In this document: in pieces, positions 1 to 8,117 of the stretch
Position numbering within the stretch: position 1 is the first letter of the stretch
Layout: each line of letters opens with the position of its first letter
Source of the DNA: an uncultured Oligoflexia bacterium
GTDB taxonomy: Bacteria > Bdellovibrionota > Bacteriovoracia > Bacteriovoracales > Bacteriovoracaceae
Direction of reading: 5' to 3'
Length of the DNA: 33,114 bases
Assembly: GCA_937898585.1 (NCBI GenBank)
Contig: CALDHR010000112.1
Coordinates: forward strand, 1-33,114
Notes under the pieces: model-generated
Told to the model about the DNA's origin: nothing
Seen by the model: the letters and a program-made list of their open reading frames with translations, nothing else
Database searches by the model: none
Translations under genes and position numbers: made by a program

Positions 1-2
1 AA

Positions 3-476
3 GGAAAATTATTTGGCACCATAGGAATTAACACTCCTAAAAATTCTAAATATTTCTCTGAAAACTATCTCGATATTCCCATTCATAAATATATTAGACA
101 ATATGAAAAAAAAATTATTCCCCAAAAATCAATTGCTGAAATAACCTGTTTGGCAACTGATAAAGGTGATTTTTATAGTCGAGTTTTATTAATGATAGCA
201 TCTTTATACTGTGTAAAAATTAACTATCCATATGCTATTACGACAATTACGGAATACCTTATCGAGACAAGTGTCAAGAAATGCTTCTGGGACTTCCATA
301 AGGTATCACCCGCACTACCTGAAAAGGTCAGTAAAACAACAAAAGAAGAATGGGGAAAGTATTATTCATTTAACCCATGCACTGGATGGATCAATAATAT
401 TTCAACTAAAAAAAATATAAAACTCAAAGAAACTTTCGAAGCAATTTTTTCAAAAAAAATAATGGATTTATTATGA
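3..476 (+). CDS. Thermostable hemolysin family protein (GNAT-like fold), 5' truncated by the window edge
   Basis: The frame of ORF 150..476 is open back to base 3 (GKLFGTIGINTPKNSKYFSENYLDIPIHKYIRQYEKKIIPQKSIAEITCLATDKGDF...). The YLDxPIE-like, IxEIxxLA and WGxYYxxxP blocks match the thermostable hemolysin family as I recall it. The stop overlaps the next start (ATGA). Confidence 0.7.
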   Translation, partial: GKLFGTIGINTPKNSKYFSENYLDIPIHKYIRQYEKKIIPQKSIAEITCLATDKGDFYSRVLLMIASLYCVKINYPYAITTITEYLIETSVKKCFWDFHKVSPALPEKVSKTTKEEWGKYYSFNPCTGWINNISTKKNIKLKETFEAIFSKKIMDLL

Positions 477-1966
477 ATATTTTATCTGAACATTTATTTA
501 AGAAACTAGAAAAAAGAAAAGAAGATATTCTTATCTATAGAGATGAAAAAAAATACAGAGTTAAAGATGTTTTAGATGAAATAAAAAAGCTAGAAACTTC
601 ATTTAAAAACCTAACAGACAATCTAAAAGTAGGTCTTATTATTAATGATCCCTACAATTATGTCATACTTGATTTACTCCTTATAAAAAAAGGATACTTA
701 AATATTACAATTCCTGAAGAATTCTCCGATGATCAAATAAAAAATTTTCTCGACTACACTGATATAATTATTACCGACAAAAAATATCTCAAAGAAAGAA
801 TTAATAAAATCATTTGTAATAAAAAATGCTACCTCCTTCAAGAAGAAGTTTTCAACATCGATTTACCTTTGCCTCTAAATACAGATATCCCATATGCATG
901 TAAAATAACTCATACATCAGGGACGACATCTTCTCCAAAAGGAATCGTTCATTCTTTTGAAAATATTTTCAACTCTACAAATAATATCTTAGAGAGAATG
1001 GGGCAAAACAAAAAATGGTCATATTTTTCAATAAATCCTCTCTCGCTCCTTATTGAGCAAATTTTTCTTATCTATATTCCAATTTTATCAAATGGTTCTA
1101 TTTACTTAATAGATGAAAAAACTCCACCCTATGGGGTTAAAAATTATGATTCATCTTACTATCTAGAGAAGACTATTTATTCAAAAGCAAACTTTTTTTT
1201 CTTCCCTCCCAAGATAATAGAAGATATGAGAAAAGTATTATCTGAAAACAATAAATTAATGCAAAAGTTAAAAAAAAGAGAAGAAAAATATTTTATTTTA
1301 ACAGGAGGGGGTAAAGTTAACGCCGAAATACTTAGTGATCTTTATAATAAAGGCATCGCTATTTATGAAGGCTACGGCTTAAGCGAAAATGCATCGGTGA
1401 CATCACTTAACTCTAAAAAAAATGCATTTCATAAAATAGGATCAGTTGGCAAAGCATTGGAAAATAATTTTGTAAAACTGATAAACGATGAAATTTACTT
1501 AAAATCAAATTCTCTATACATTGGTCATCTAGAAAAAAATAAATATATTGAAAGAAAAGATGATTATCATGCAACTGGCGACATAGGAGAAATCGACAAA
1601 GATCTTTTTATTCATATTAAGGGAAGAAAAAAAAGTGTCATTATATTATCAAGTTCAAGAAATATATGCCCTGAACACATCGAGTCTATTTACCAAACAA
1701 ACTCTCAAATCGAATCAATCGTTGTAATAGGAGATGGCTCTGCTTATTTAACAGGCATTGTTTTATGTTCTTGCCAATTCAATGATGAAATCTTTAAAAA
1801 AGAAAACATCTTAATCGAAAAGAAAGTACCTGACTTTGCTATTATAAAAAAATTCATCCTAATCAAAAACAAAAATCAATTTAGAAAAAAATTTTTCACT
1901 GTAACCAACAGACCGAGGAGAGCACTTATCCAAAAAGAAGTGTCTAACTTAAAAAATGAATATTAA
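473..1966 (+). CDS. ANL-superfamily adenylate-forming enzyme (AMP-dependent ligase/acyl-CoA synthetase-like)
   Basis: 497 aa; P-loop THTSGTTSSPKGIVHS, YEGYGLSENASVT, TGDIGEID and KGRKKSVIILSSSRNICPEHIE motifs. Confidence 0.88.
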   Translation: MNILSEHLFKKLEKRKEDILIYRDEKKYRVKDVLDEIKKLETSFKNLTDNLKVGLIINDPYNYVILDLLLIKKGYLNITIPEEFSDDQIKNFLDYTDIIITDKKYLKERINKIICNKKCYLLQEEVFNIDLPLPLNTDIPYACKITHTSGTTSSPKGIVHSFENIFNSTNNILERMGQNKKWSYFSINPLSLLIEQIFLIYIPILSNGSIYLIDEKTPPYGVKNYDSSYYLEKTIYSKANFFFFPPKIIEDMRKVLSENNKLMQKLKKREEKYFILTGGGKVNAEILSDLYNKGIAIYEGYGLSENASVTSLNSKKNAFHKIGSVGKALENNFVKLINDEIYLKSNSLYIGHLEKNKYIERKDDYHATGDIGEIDKDLFIHIKGRKKSVIILSSSRNICPEHIESIYQTNSQIESIVVIGDGSAYLTGIVLCSCQFNDEIFKKENILIEKKVPDFAIIKKFILIKNKNQFRKKFFTVTNRPRRALIQKEVSNLKNEY

Positions 1967-2762
1967 AAACAACATAATTAAAAGTCAATTATCTAAAGAT
2001 GGCATTGCTCTTATCAGGAACGAAGAAACAACATATGAACAATTCATCTCTCTTATAGAAAATAATTCATCTCATATTTGCATAGACCCAGCAAGAAAAG
2101 GGATGGCCCCAGGTTTGGTCAGTTCTGGAACAGAAGAAATAGGGCTTCATCTTGAAAATGGGACATTTTGTAATGTTCCCCATCTGTGTTGGTTTTTTTG
2201 TGAAAAAGCTCCGGAAAAAGGATCAAGAACTACTTTCTGTGACGGTGTTAAAATTTGGTCCCATCTTTCTAAAAAGACTAAAAAAATTTTTATTTCTAAA
2301 AAAATAAAGTTCGAAAGGATTTTTTCTATTGGGCAATGGAGAAATATACTCTCTAATTATGATCCCTCGTTTTGCATGGAAAAATCCACTCAGGATGACA
2401 TTATTCGTTTTGGAAATAAATTCGAAGGACAAATATTTAAAAAGCACACCCATGGGAGTGTGATTTCAGAGTTTACAACAAGTGCTGTTTTAAAAAGTAA
2501 TTTTTCCCAAAATTTTTCTTTCGCTAATAGCTTATTTACTCCATCTTACAACTACGCTCCTCCCGTTATTACTTTTGAGAATGGAGAAGTAATTGATCCA
2601 TCTATATTGAAAGAAATTGAACATCTTACAAAAAAATTTACAGTATCACATGATTGGAAAGATGGTGATATTCTTGTGCTTGACAACCATAGAATTATGC
2701 ACGGGCGTGAAAAAATTATTAGCAAAAATAGAAAAATATATAATATTATGAGTTTTATTTAA
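1956..2762 (+). CDS. TauD/TfdA (SyrP-like) Fe(II)/2-oxoglutarate-dependent oxygenase family protein
   Basis: 268 aa; GLHLENG (HxE metal motif), WFFCEKAPEKGSRTTFCDG and LVLDNHRIMHGRE (distal His and Arg). Confidence 0.8.
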   Translation: MNIKNNIIKSQLSKDGIALIRNEETTYEQFISLIENNSSHICIDPARKGMAPGLVSSGTEEIGLHLENGTFCNVPHLCWFFCEKAPEKGSRTTFCDGVKIWSHLSKKTKKIFISKKIKFERIFSIGQWRNILSNYDPSFCMEKSTQDDIIRFGNKFEGQIFKKHTHGSVISEFTTSAVLKSNFSQNFSFANSLFTPSYNYAPPVITFENGEVIDPSILKEIEHLTKKFTVSHDWKDGDILVLDNHRIMHGREKIISKNRKIYNIMSFI

Positions 2763-2774
2763 AAAGGTTATTAA

Positions 2775-3272
2775 ATGAATATTCTTATCCTCACAAATAC
2801 AAGTGGTGACAATCACAATTTGGCCCAAAAATACAAAGACTTCGCTAGAAAGAAAAATATTAACAGTGATTTTCTCTTTCTAGATAAAACTCATCTACCA
2901 CTTTTTGGAAACATCTCTGAATTAAGTCAAATTCAATCAGAAATACTAAAAACAAGTCGCCAGAAATTTATCAAGGCAAACGCTTTGGCCATTTTTCTTC
3001 CTGAATATAACGGCAACATTCCTCCCACCTTAACAAATCTTCTTTGCTGGCTTAGTGTTGACACAAAAAATCACTGGCGATCTCTTTTTATAGGAAAAAA
3101 AATACAATTAGGAACAGTAAGTGGAAGCTTTGGCCATTACTTTTTAATAAGTTGCCGTTTACAATTCGCCCATATGGGTTGTCACGTGCAACCTTTGGTC
3201 CTCATTGAAAATGCTCACCAAAAGATAAATGATAATGATCTCGAATTAGCTGTAAAACAAATTTTAAACTAA
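2775..3272 (+). CDS. NADPH-dependent FMN reductase family protein
   Basis: 165 aa; MNILILTNTSGDNHNLA nucleotide/FMN loop and the PEYNGNIPPTLTNLLCWLS motif. Confidence 0.8.
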   Translation: MNILILTNTSGDNHNLAQKYKDFARKKNINSDFLFLDKTHLPLFGNISELSQIQSEILKTSRQKFIKANALAIFLPEYNGNIPPTLTNLLCWLSVDTKNHWRSLFIGKKIQLGTVSGSFGHYFLISCRLQFAHMGCHVQPLVLIENAHQKINDNDLELAVKQILN

Positions 3273-3283
3273 AGAAAAATATA

Positions 3284-4168
3284 ATGTCTCAAAATAAAAA
3301 ATTCCTATCTTACTCGCTAATGATTCTATGCTCTTTTTTTGTGGCCTCTTCTTTCCCCATTGCATATGAACTAAATAAAAATGTTCCTATTGAGGTTTCG
3401 CTTTTTCTACGCTTTACTTTTTCCTCAATCTTTTTCCTTCCATTTATTTTAAAATCAAAGAACAAGTTAGATCTATCAGCTAAAACTCTTTTTAAAAATG
3501 CTCTAGTCTCCTTTTTTTCTGTTTCTTTTTTTATTGGGATGTTTTTTTCTCTTCAGCACACAACTGCCTTAAAGACTAGCTCTATCTATACATTAATGCC
3601 TGGTTTCACCTTCTTTTTTTCTCTTTTTTTTCTTAAGGTTTTATTTTCAAAAAAAACTTTACTATGTTTTTCAACTGCTCTCTTTTCATCAATATTCATT
3701 ATATCAAGAGGAGAATTAAAACTCATTTTAAGCTCTCCTAACTTTGGTGACCTTATCTTTCTTTTTGCCACCATTTCCATGGCCATCTACAATGTCTCCA
3801 GCAAAAAACTCAGAGGCAATCAAAGTGTTTTTCATTTCACTTTTTGGATTTTATTTTTCAGCACTTTTTACACTTTTCTTTTTTACTACAAAGAACTAAT
3901 CCATTTCAACTACAGCCTTATTGAATTTGCAGACATCTTCCGCATAATTTATCTTATTTTATTTTGTACAATATTCTCATTTTTCATTATTCAATATGCC
4001 ACTAAAACTATTGGTCCAAGTAAAATGAGTTCATTCTCTTATCTCACTCCAGTTTTTGTCTACTTAATAAATTTAATTTCAGGAAAATTTCTTTTTGAAC
4101 TAAAGTATCTCATTCCAATTCTATCTCTTCTTGTATGTGTCATTTATATGAACGGAGATAAGAAGTGA
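3284..4168 (+). CDS. EamA/DMT-family transporter
   Basis: 294 aa hydrophobic multi-TM protein with the two-repeat EamA layout (SSFPIAYELNKNVPIEVSLFLRFTFSSIFF; ATISMAIYNVSSKKL). Confidence 0.8.
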   Translation: MSQNKKFLSYSLMILCSFFVASSFPIAYELNKNVPIEVSLFLRFTFSSIFFLPFILKSKNKLDLSAKTLFKNALVSFFSVSFFIGMFFSLQHTTALKTSSIYTLMPGFTFFFSLFFLKVLFSKKTLLCFSTALFSSIFIISRGELKLILSSPNFGDLIFLFATISMAIYNVSSKKLRGNQSVFHFTFWILFFSTFYTFLFYYKELIHFNYSLIEFADIFRIIYLILFCTIFSFFIIQYATKTIGPSKMSSFSYLTPVFVYLINLISGKFLFELKYLIPILSLLVCVIYMNGDKK

Positions 4169-4926
4169 AAACTTTTTCAATCTTATGCTTCTCTCTTTTA
4201 TTGTTTCATAATCTTCATTCTCAAGATATTTGCAGCAGAGAAGATATTGAGTGCACATATAAAAAACAATCAATCCCTCATCTTGTTATAAAGAAAAAAG
4301 GTCTAGAGAATAAAAAAGTTTTTTATCTCCTTCATGGGATAACTCAAAGTTCATTACAATGGACAAAAATAAACTGCCAATGGTGTTTTGGAAAAGCAAC
4401 TCTATCGATATTAGAAAAAGGTTATCAAGTAGTTCTTTTGGATGCTCCAGGGCATGGTTTTCGCCACAATTCAATTGACTCTGATCTTTTACTTCAAAAA
4501 CTATGGAGTAACGATATTTCACATTTTTTTGACCTATCTGAACAATATGCTCATGATTTGAAAATATTAATAAATCAGTCAGTTCTTAAACCAAAGTCAA
4601 TTGGAGGTTTTAGCTTAGGAGCTGCTAGTCTTTTGGCCTACCTTTCCTTGTTTGATGATTTTTTTGAATCTGTTCATCTTTTTGGCATACCTACAAACAT
4701 CCCTGTTGGTAATAAAAAAACAAATGATCATTTTTTTACTTGGAATAAAAACATCAAAAATAATAAATTTGGAAAATTAAATGTCTATCACGCTAATAAA
4801 GATATTTTCTCTTCTCTATCATCCTTAAATCAACTAATGGATCAACATACAGATTATAAAGTTTTTACATTTGAAGAAGATCATGATTTATCAAATATTT
4901 TTAACTATTTTCGGCCTCCATGGTGA
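4165..4926 (+). CDS. Exported alpha/beta hydrolase fold protein
   Basis: GTG start overlapping the upstream stop (GTGA); N-terminal signal peptide; VVLLDAPGHGFRH, IGGFSLGAAS nucleophile elbow, and HDL for the catalytic His. Confidence 0.75.
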   Translation: MKTFSILCFSLLLFHNLHSQDICSREDIECTYKKQSIPHLVIKKKGLENKKVFYLLHGITQSSLQWTKINCQWCFGKATLSILEKGYQVVLLDAPGHGFRHNSIDSDLLLQKLWSNDISHFFDLSEQYAHDLKILINQSVLKPKSIGGFSLGAASLLAYLSLFDDFFESVHLFGIPTNIPVGNKKTNDHFFTWNKNIKNNKFGKLNVYHANKDIFSSLSSLNQLMDQHTDYKVFTFEEDHDLSNIFNYFRPPW

Positions 4927-4930
4927 GGCC
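4913..4930. repeat. 6-bp inverted repeat GGCCTC-catggt-GAGGCC across the stop codon of the hydrolase gene
   Basis: Read directly; no U-tract follows, so terminator function is uncertain. Confidence 0.5.
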
Positions 4931-5152
4931 CTAATTTAGAATGATGAAATTAAAACTTTATAAAAATGGTTATCAAGTATTCGTTACTATTTCACATGAA
5001 TAATCCAGGTTATATCGAGAAGATATTTCTTTTAATATTGGAGTCCTTTTTGCAATAGAATCAAAACCAAGGATAGATTCATCTCTAAACTATTAAATAC
5101 CTACCTATTAACCGAAATTAATACTATAAATTATTGCTCAAAGGACAAAAAA

Positions 5153-5659
5153 TTGAAAAAAACCATTCTTTTATTTTTAACATTTATAAATCTTGCTGCT
5201 GCGGAAATCGATATCAAGAAAGAATTAAATTTTAAAACAGCAAAAAACATCCTTTCCTATTCACAGAGTAACAAGAAAATAAAGATCATTAATTTCTGGG
5301 CCCCATGGTGAGCTCCTTGTTTAAAAGAAATTGAAGAAATAGCAAAACTAAGAAAGGAATTTAAAGACATTGAAATAGTAATTGTAAGTATTATAAAAAA
5401 TCCTGGAGATCTTGCAAAAGCGAAGAAGGCCATTCGAAAGTTTAACATAAAGGATGAAGGTCTTTTTTTTGATGACAACAAAATTAAAGAAGTCATCACG
5501 CCAATGGGGATTATAAATCTCCCTGTTAATTTTTTCTTTGTAAACGATACCCCTTACAAGATAATTGTTGGAAAAACATATTTTCATAAAATAATAGAAG
5601 AGATAAAGAGAGAAATTTCACAAAAAATCCCTCTCAACTTGAATCATCCTCTTCTCTAA
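5153..5659 (+). CDS. Exported thioredoxin/TlpA-like protein with an in-frame TGA at the first active-site Cys position (candidate selenoprotein, or a one-base pseudogene)
   Basis: TTG start with AAGGA 7 nt upstream; translation MKKTILLFLTFINLAAAEIDIKKELNFKTAKNILSYSQSNKKIKIINFWAPW(TGA 5309-5311)APCLKEIEEIAKLRKEFKDIEIVIVSIIKNPGDLAKAKKAIRKFNIKDEGLFFDDNKIKEVITPMGIINLPVNFFFVNDTPYKIIVGKTYFHKIIEEIKREISQKIPLNLNHPLL*. No other stop or frameshift; cis-Pro region INLPVNFFF retained. Confidence 0.75.
5314..5358 (+). promoter_or_regulatory. Possible SECIS-like stem-loop immediately 3' of TGA 5309-5311
   Basis: Hand fold: 5314-5318 (UCCUU) pairs with 5354-5358 (AAGGA); one G/A mismatch; 5320-5323 pairs with 5349-5352; inner 5330-5332/5338-5340 stem with GAAGA loop. 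No energy was computed and the inner stem is weak. Confidence 0.25.
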
Positions 5660-6256
5660 CATTAACCTTACTTCCTCAAACTCTTCTTCAGTCATATTAG
5701 CAGGAACAGAGATTGCCTCACCATAAAGGATATGTACTTTGCTAAAAGGTTTGGCCAAACGAAACTTATCCCAACTCTTAAATTCCCAATATTTTTCAGG
5801 ACAGGCCAAAACGGGAAGAATATAGGCCTGAGACTGTCTGGCCATATCAATAATACCCGGCTTTACCTTGAGGGCGGGTCCTTTTGGCCCATCAACTGTA
5901 ACTGCACCAGGACGTCCTTCTTTAATTTTCTCGATCATTAATTCTTTGGCGGCCCTCCCTCCTTTATCTACATTTCCTCGACGCGAACTTCCTCGAACGG
6001 GAATATGGCCAAAAAGTTTCGACGCGCGCGCAATAAATTCTGCATCTTTTGACTTTGAAGCAATAACCACAAAACCTTTTTCTTTTACAGAACAGTAGGT
6101 ACTCAAAAGATCTTTGTGCCAAACAGAATAAATAAAAGAGCGTCCTTTTTTTTCTTTAACCTCATCGAGATAGTGTTTGTTATGAGACCTAAACCGGTAA
6201 GATTTTTGGAAAAACTTCATTAAGAGAAAAGTTAAAAAAGAAAGAAAGTTCGTCAT
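5618..6256 (-). CDS. DUF374-type lysophospholipid acyltransferase family protein
   Basis: 212 aa; SVWHKDLL, ASKSKDAEFIARASKLFGHIPVRGSSRRG and VTVDGPKGPALKVKPGI motifs. Confidence 0.82.
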   Translation of the reverse strand: MTNFLSFLTFLLMKFFQKSYRFRSHNKHYLDEVKEKKGRSFIYSVWHKDLLSTYCSVKEKGFVVIASKSKDAEFIARASKLFGHIPVRGSSRRGNVDKGGRAAKELMIEKIKEGRPGAVTVDGPKGPALKVKPGIIDMARQSQAYILPVLACPEKYWEFKSWDKFRLAKPFSKVHILYGEAISVPANMTEEEFEEVRLMLEKRMIQVERDFL

Positions 6257-6443
6257 TATAAAAGGCCTGTCACGTTAAGGTTTCCATCCTCTAAACTACC
6301 ATAAAAAGACCATTCCTTTTCTCCTTATTTCCAAAAAATCAAAAAAATACGTAGTTTGTGCGTATTTACTTATTCTCCCTTCATCTTTAAAAAAACAAAT
6401 AACTTAATGCATAAATTAAAAAATAAAGATGGAGCAACATCAG

Positions 6444-6533
6444 ATGAACCTTACAAGAAAACTCAAAATTCAAGAACTAAGCTTTTTTCAAGAGGAAATA
6501 GAAAAAATTGAGATCTTCTGCCAAGGAAATTAA
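6444..6533 (+). CDS. Small ORF (29 aa) directly upstream of the NhaC gene
   Basis: MNLTRKLKIQELSFFQEEIEKIEIFCQGN*; GGAG about 9 nt before ATG; stop one base before the nhaC-like ATG. No homology evidence. Confidence 0.3.
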   Translation: MNLTRKLKIQELSFFQEEIEKIEIFCQGN

Positions 6534-6534
6534 A

Positions 6535-7950
6535 ATGAATAACTATTTATCTATTATCCCACCCTTCTTAACTATTTTTTTTGCTATTCTTACAAAAAGA
6601 GTTGTCTCGTCTTTAGTTATTGGTATTACGACAGGGTCATTTATTATTGCCAATGAAGCAAATACAAACTTCTTCATGGAAACATTAAAAAAGTTTCTTC
6701 AAGTTGTTATTAGTGACAACAGTGTTCGATTTGAAAATCTGAATATTATTATTTTTCTTATTCTCCTAGGAACAATCATTAGTTCAATGAATCGAAGTGG
6801 TGGGATTGATAAACTTTCTATCTATATTATTCAAAGGGTTAAAACTCGTCTTTGGGCCGAACTTGCTATTATTTTCATGGGGCTTCTTATTTTTATTGAT
6901 GATTATTTTAATAGTCTTGCGGTCGGGAGTATTTCTCAACGTGTGGCCGATAAAATGAAAATATCTCGCGCTAAGCTTGCTTACTATCTTGATTCAACGG
7001 CAGGCCCTGTTTGTATTATTGCTCCTATATCAAGCTGGGGCGCTAGCATTGTTGTCCTACTTGGATCGATACTCCATGAAAAAAATATTTCTTCTTTCAC
7101 GGGTATTTCTCTTTTTATTCAATCAATTCCTTATAACTATTATGCTATCCTTACTGTTGTTATGACTATTCTTGCGGCCATTTTTAATCTTAATTTTTTT
7201 CATATGAAAAAAATGGAAGAAAGTGTCCCTGTTGAAGAAGAATCTGATAGCTTTGAAAAAGTTTATTTAAAAGAATGTTTTGAGGTTTTAATTCCTATCA
7301 TAACTCTTTTTTTCTCTACTGTTTTTTTGATGTTTCTTACAGGTCATCTCAATTCAAAGAAAGAGTCTTTTGAAATCATGGCCGCGCTTCAAAATTCAAA
7401 TATTAGTTTTTCTTTAATTGCAGGAGGGTTGCTTTCTATTTTTTCTATTTTCATTATTCAATTAGTGAATAGCGAGAAAAGAATTTTAACAAAGAACGAT
7501 CTTTTTCACGGAGTTAAACTAATGATCCCCGCTATTGTTGTTCTTTTACTCGCGTGGGGGCTGGCCAATACTATTCGTGATCTTGAAACGGGTAAATATA
7601 TTGCAGAGATGACAAAAGAGCTAAATATTTCGTTTCAATTTATTCCTCTTTCTTTATTTCTCATTGCAGGTGTAATGGCCTTTTCAACAGGAACTAGTTG
7701 GGCCACGTTCTCGATGCTTCTTCCTATTGCTACAGATGTTGCTCAAATAAATAACATTGAATCACTTCCTCTGCTTGTAGGTGCGGTTTTAGGAGGGTCT
7801 GTTTTTGGCGACCACTGTTCCCCGATTTCTGACACCACTGTTCTTTCATCTGTAGGTGCTGGCTGCAATCACATTGACCACGTCCTCAGCCAAATGCCTT
7901 ATGCTCTCATTGTGGCCTTTGTGAGTGGGGTATTTTACCTAACCACCTAA
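6535..7950 (+). CDS. Na+/H+ antiporter NhaC family protein
   Basis: Multi-TM protein; IFIDDYFNSLAVGS, STAGPVCIIAPISSWGA and GSVFGDHCSPISDTTVLSSVGAGC are typical NhaC blocks. ATG at 6535 is preferred over the track start at 6508. Confidence 0.88.
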   Translation: MNNYLSIIPPFLTIFFAILTKRVVSSLVIGITTGSFIIANEANTNFFMETLKKFLQVVISDNSVRFENLNIIIFLILLGTIISSMNRSGGIDKLSIYIIQRVKTRLWAELAIIFMGLLIFIDDYFNSLAVGSISQRVADKMKISRAKLAYYLDSTAGPVCIIAPISSWGASIVVLLGSILHEKNISSFTGISLFIQSIPYNYYAILTVVMTILAAIFNLNFFHMKKMEESVPVEEESDSFEKVYLKECFEVLIPIITLFFSTVFLMFLTGHLNSKKESFEIMAALQNSNISFSLIAGGLLSIFSIFIIQLVNSEKRILTKNDLFHGVKLMIPAIVVLLLAWGLANTIRDLETGKYIAEMTKELNISFQFIPLSLFLIAGVMAFSTGTSWATFSMLLPIATDVAQINNIESLPLLVGAVLGGSVFGDHCSPISDTTVLSSVGAGCNHIDHVLSQMPYALIVAFVSGVFYLTT

Positions 7951-7963
7951 CAGGTATGGTTAG
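7939..7963. repeat. Stem-loop CTAACCACCT-aac-AGGT(at)GGTTAG over the nhaC-like stop codon
   Basis: 10 bp with a 2-nt bulge, read by eye; no U-tract downstream. Confidence 0.45.
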
Positions 7964-8073
7964 ACGACGAATAAAATCATCAATCTCAATAAAATAAGAT
8001 TAGCTGCGTTTTAACATTTTAACTTTAGTTTTAATCACTTACAGCATTCAATAGAGATCACACCTGGAAATCC

Positions 8074-8116
8074 CCCCCCGCCTCCCTTATCATTCAAATA
8101 AGAAAAAGGCGGGGGG
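8074..8116. promoter_or_regulatory. G/C-rich inverted repeat ending one base before the LuxR-type start codon
   Basis: CCCCCCGCCT (8074-8083) perfectly complementary to AGGCGGGGGG (8107-8116); inner CTTAT (8086-8090)/ATAAG (8098-8102); ATG at 8118. Confidence 0.75.
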
Positions 8117-8117
8117 A

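Noticed and set aside
4922-4945. TGA after ...NYFRPPW in the alpha/beta hydrolase considered as a second Sec/readthrough codon
   Set aside because: The frame meets another stop a few codons later, no redox motif surrounds it, and the catalytic triad is already complete upstream.
4941-5095. Short reading frame MMKLKLYKNGYQVFVTISHE*SRLYREDISFNIGVLFAIESKPRIDSSLNY* as a gene remnant
   Set aside because: Stop-interrupted, short, no recognised family; cannot be separated from intergenic noise.
5257-5587. Minus-strand ORFs 5257..5499 and 5348..5587
   Set aside because: Antisense to the TGA-containing thioredoxin-like ORF, which has clear family motifs; the antisense products have none.
8071-8116. 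C/G-rich inverted repeat as an intrinsic terminator for the NhaC gene
   Set aside because: No U-tract on either strand, and it lies about 120 bp after the stop but one base before the next ATG; a role in the LuxR 5' region is more likely.
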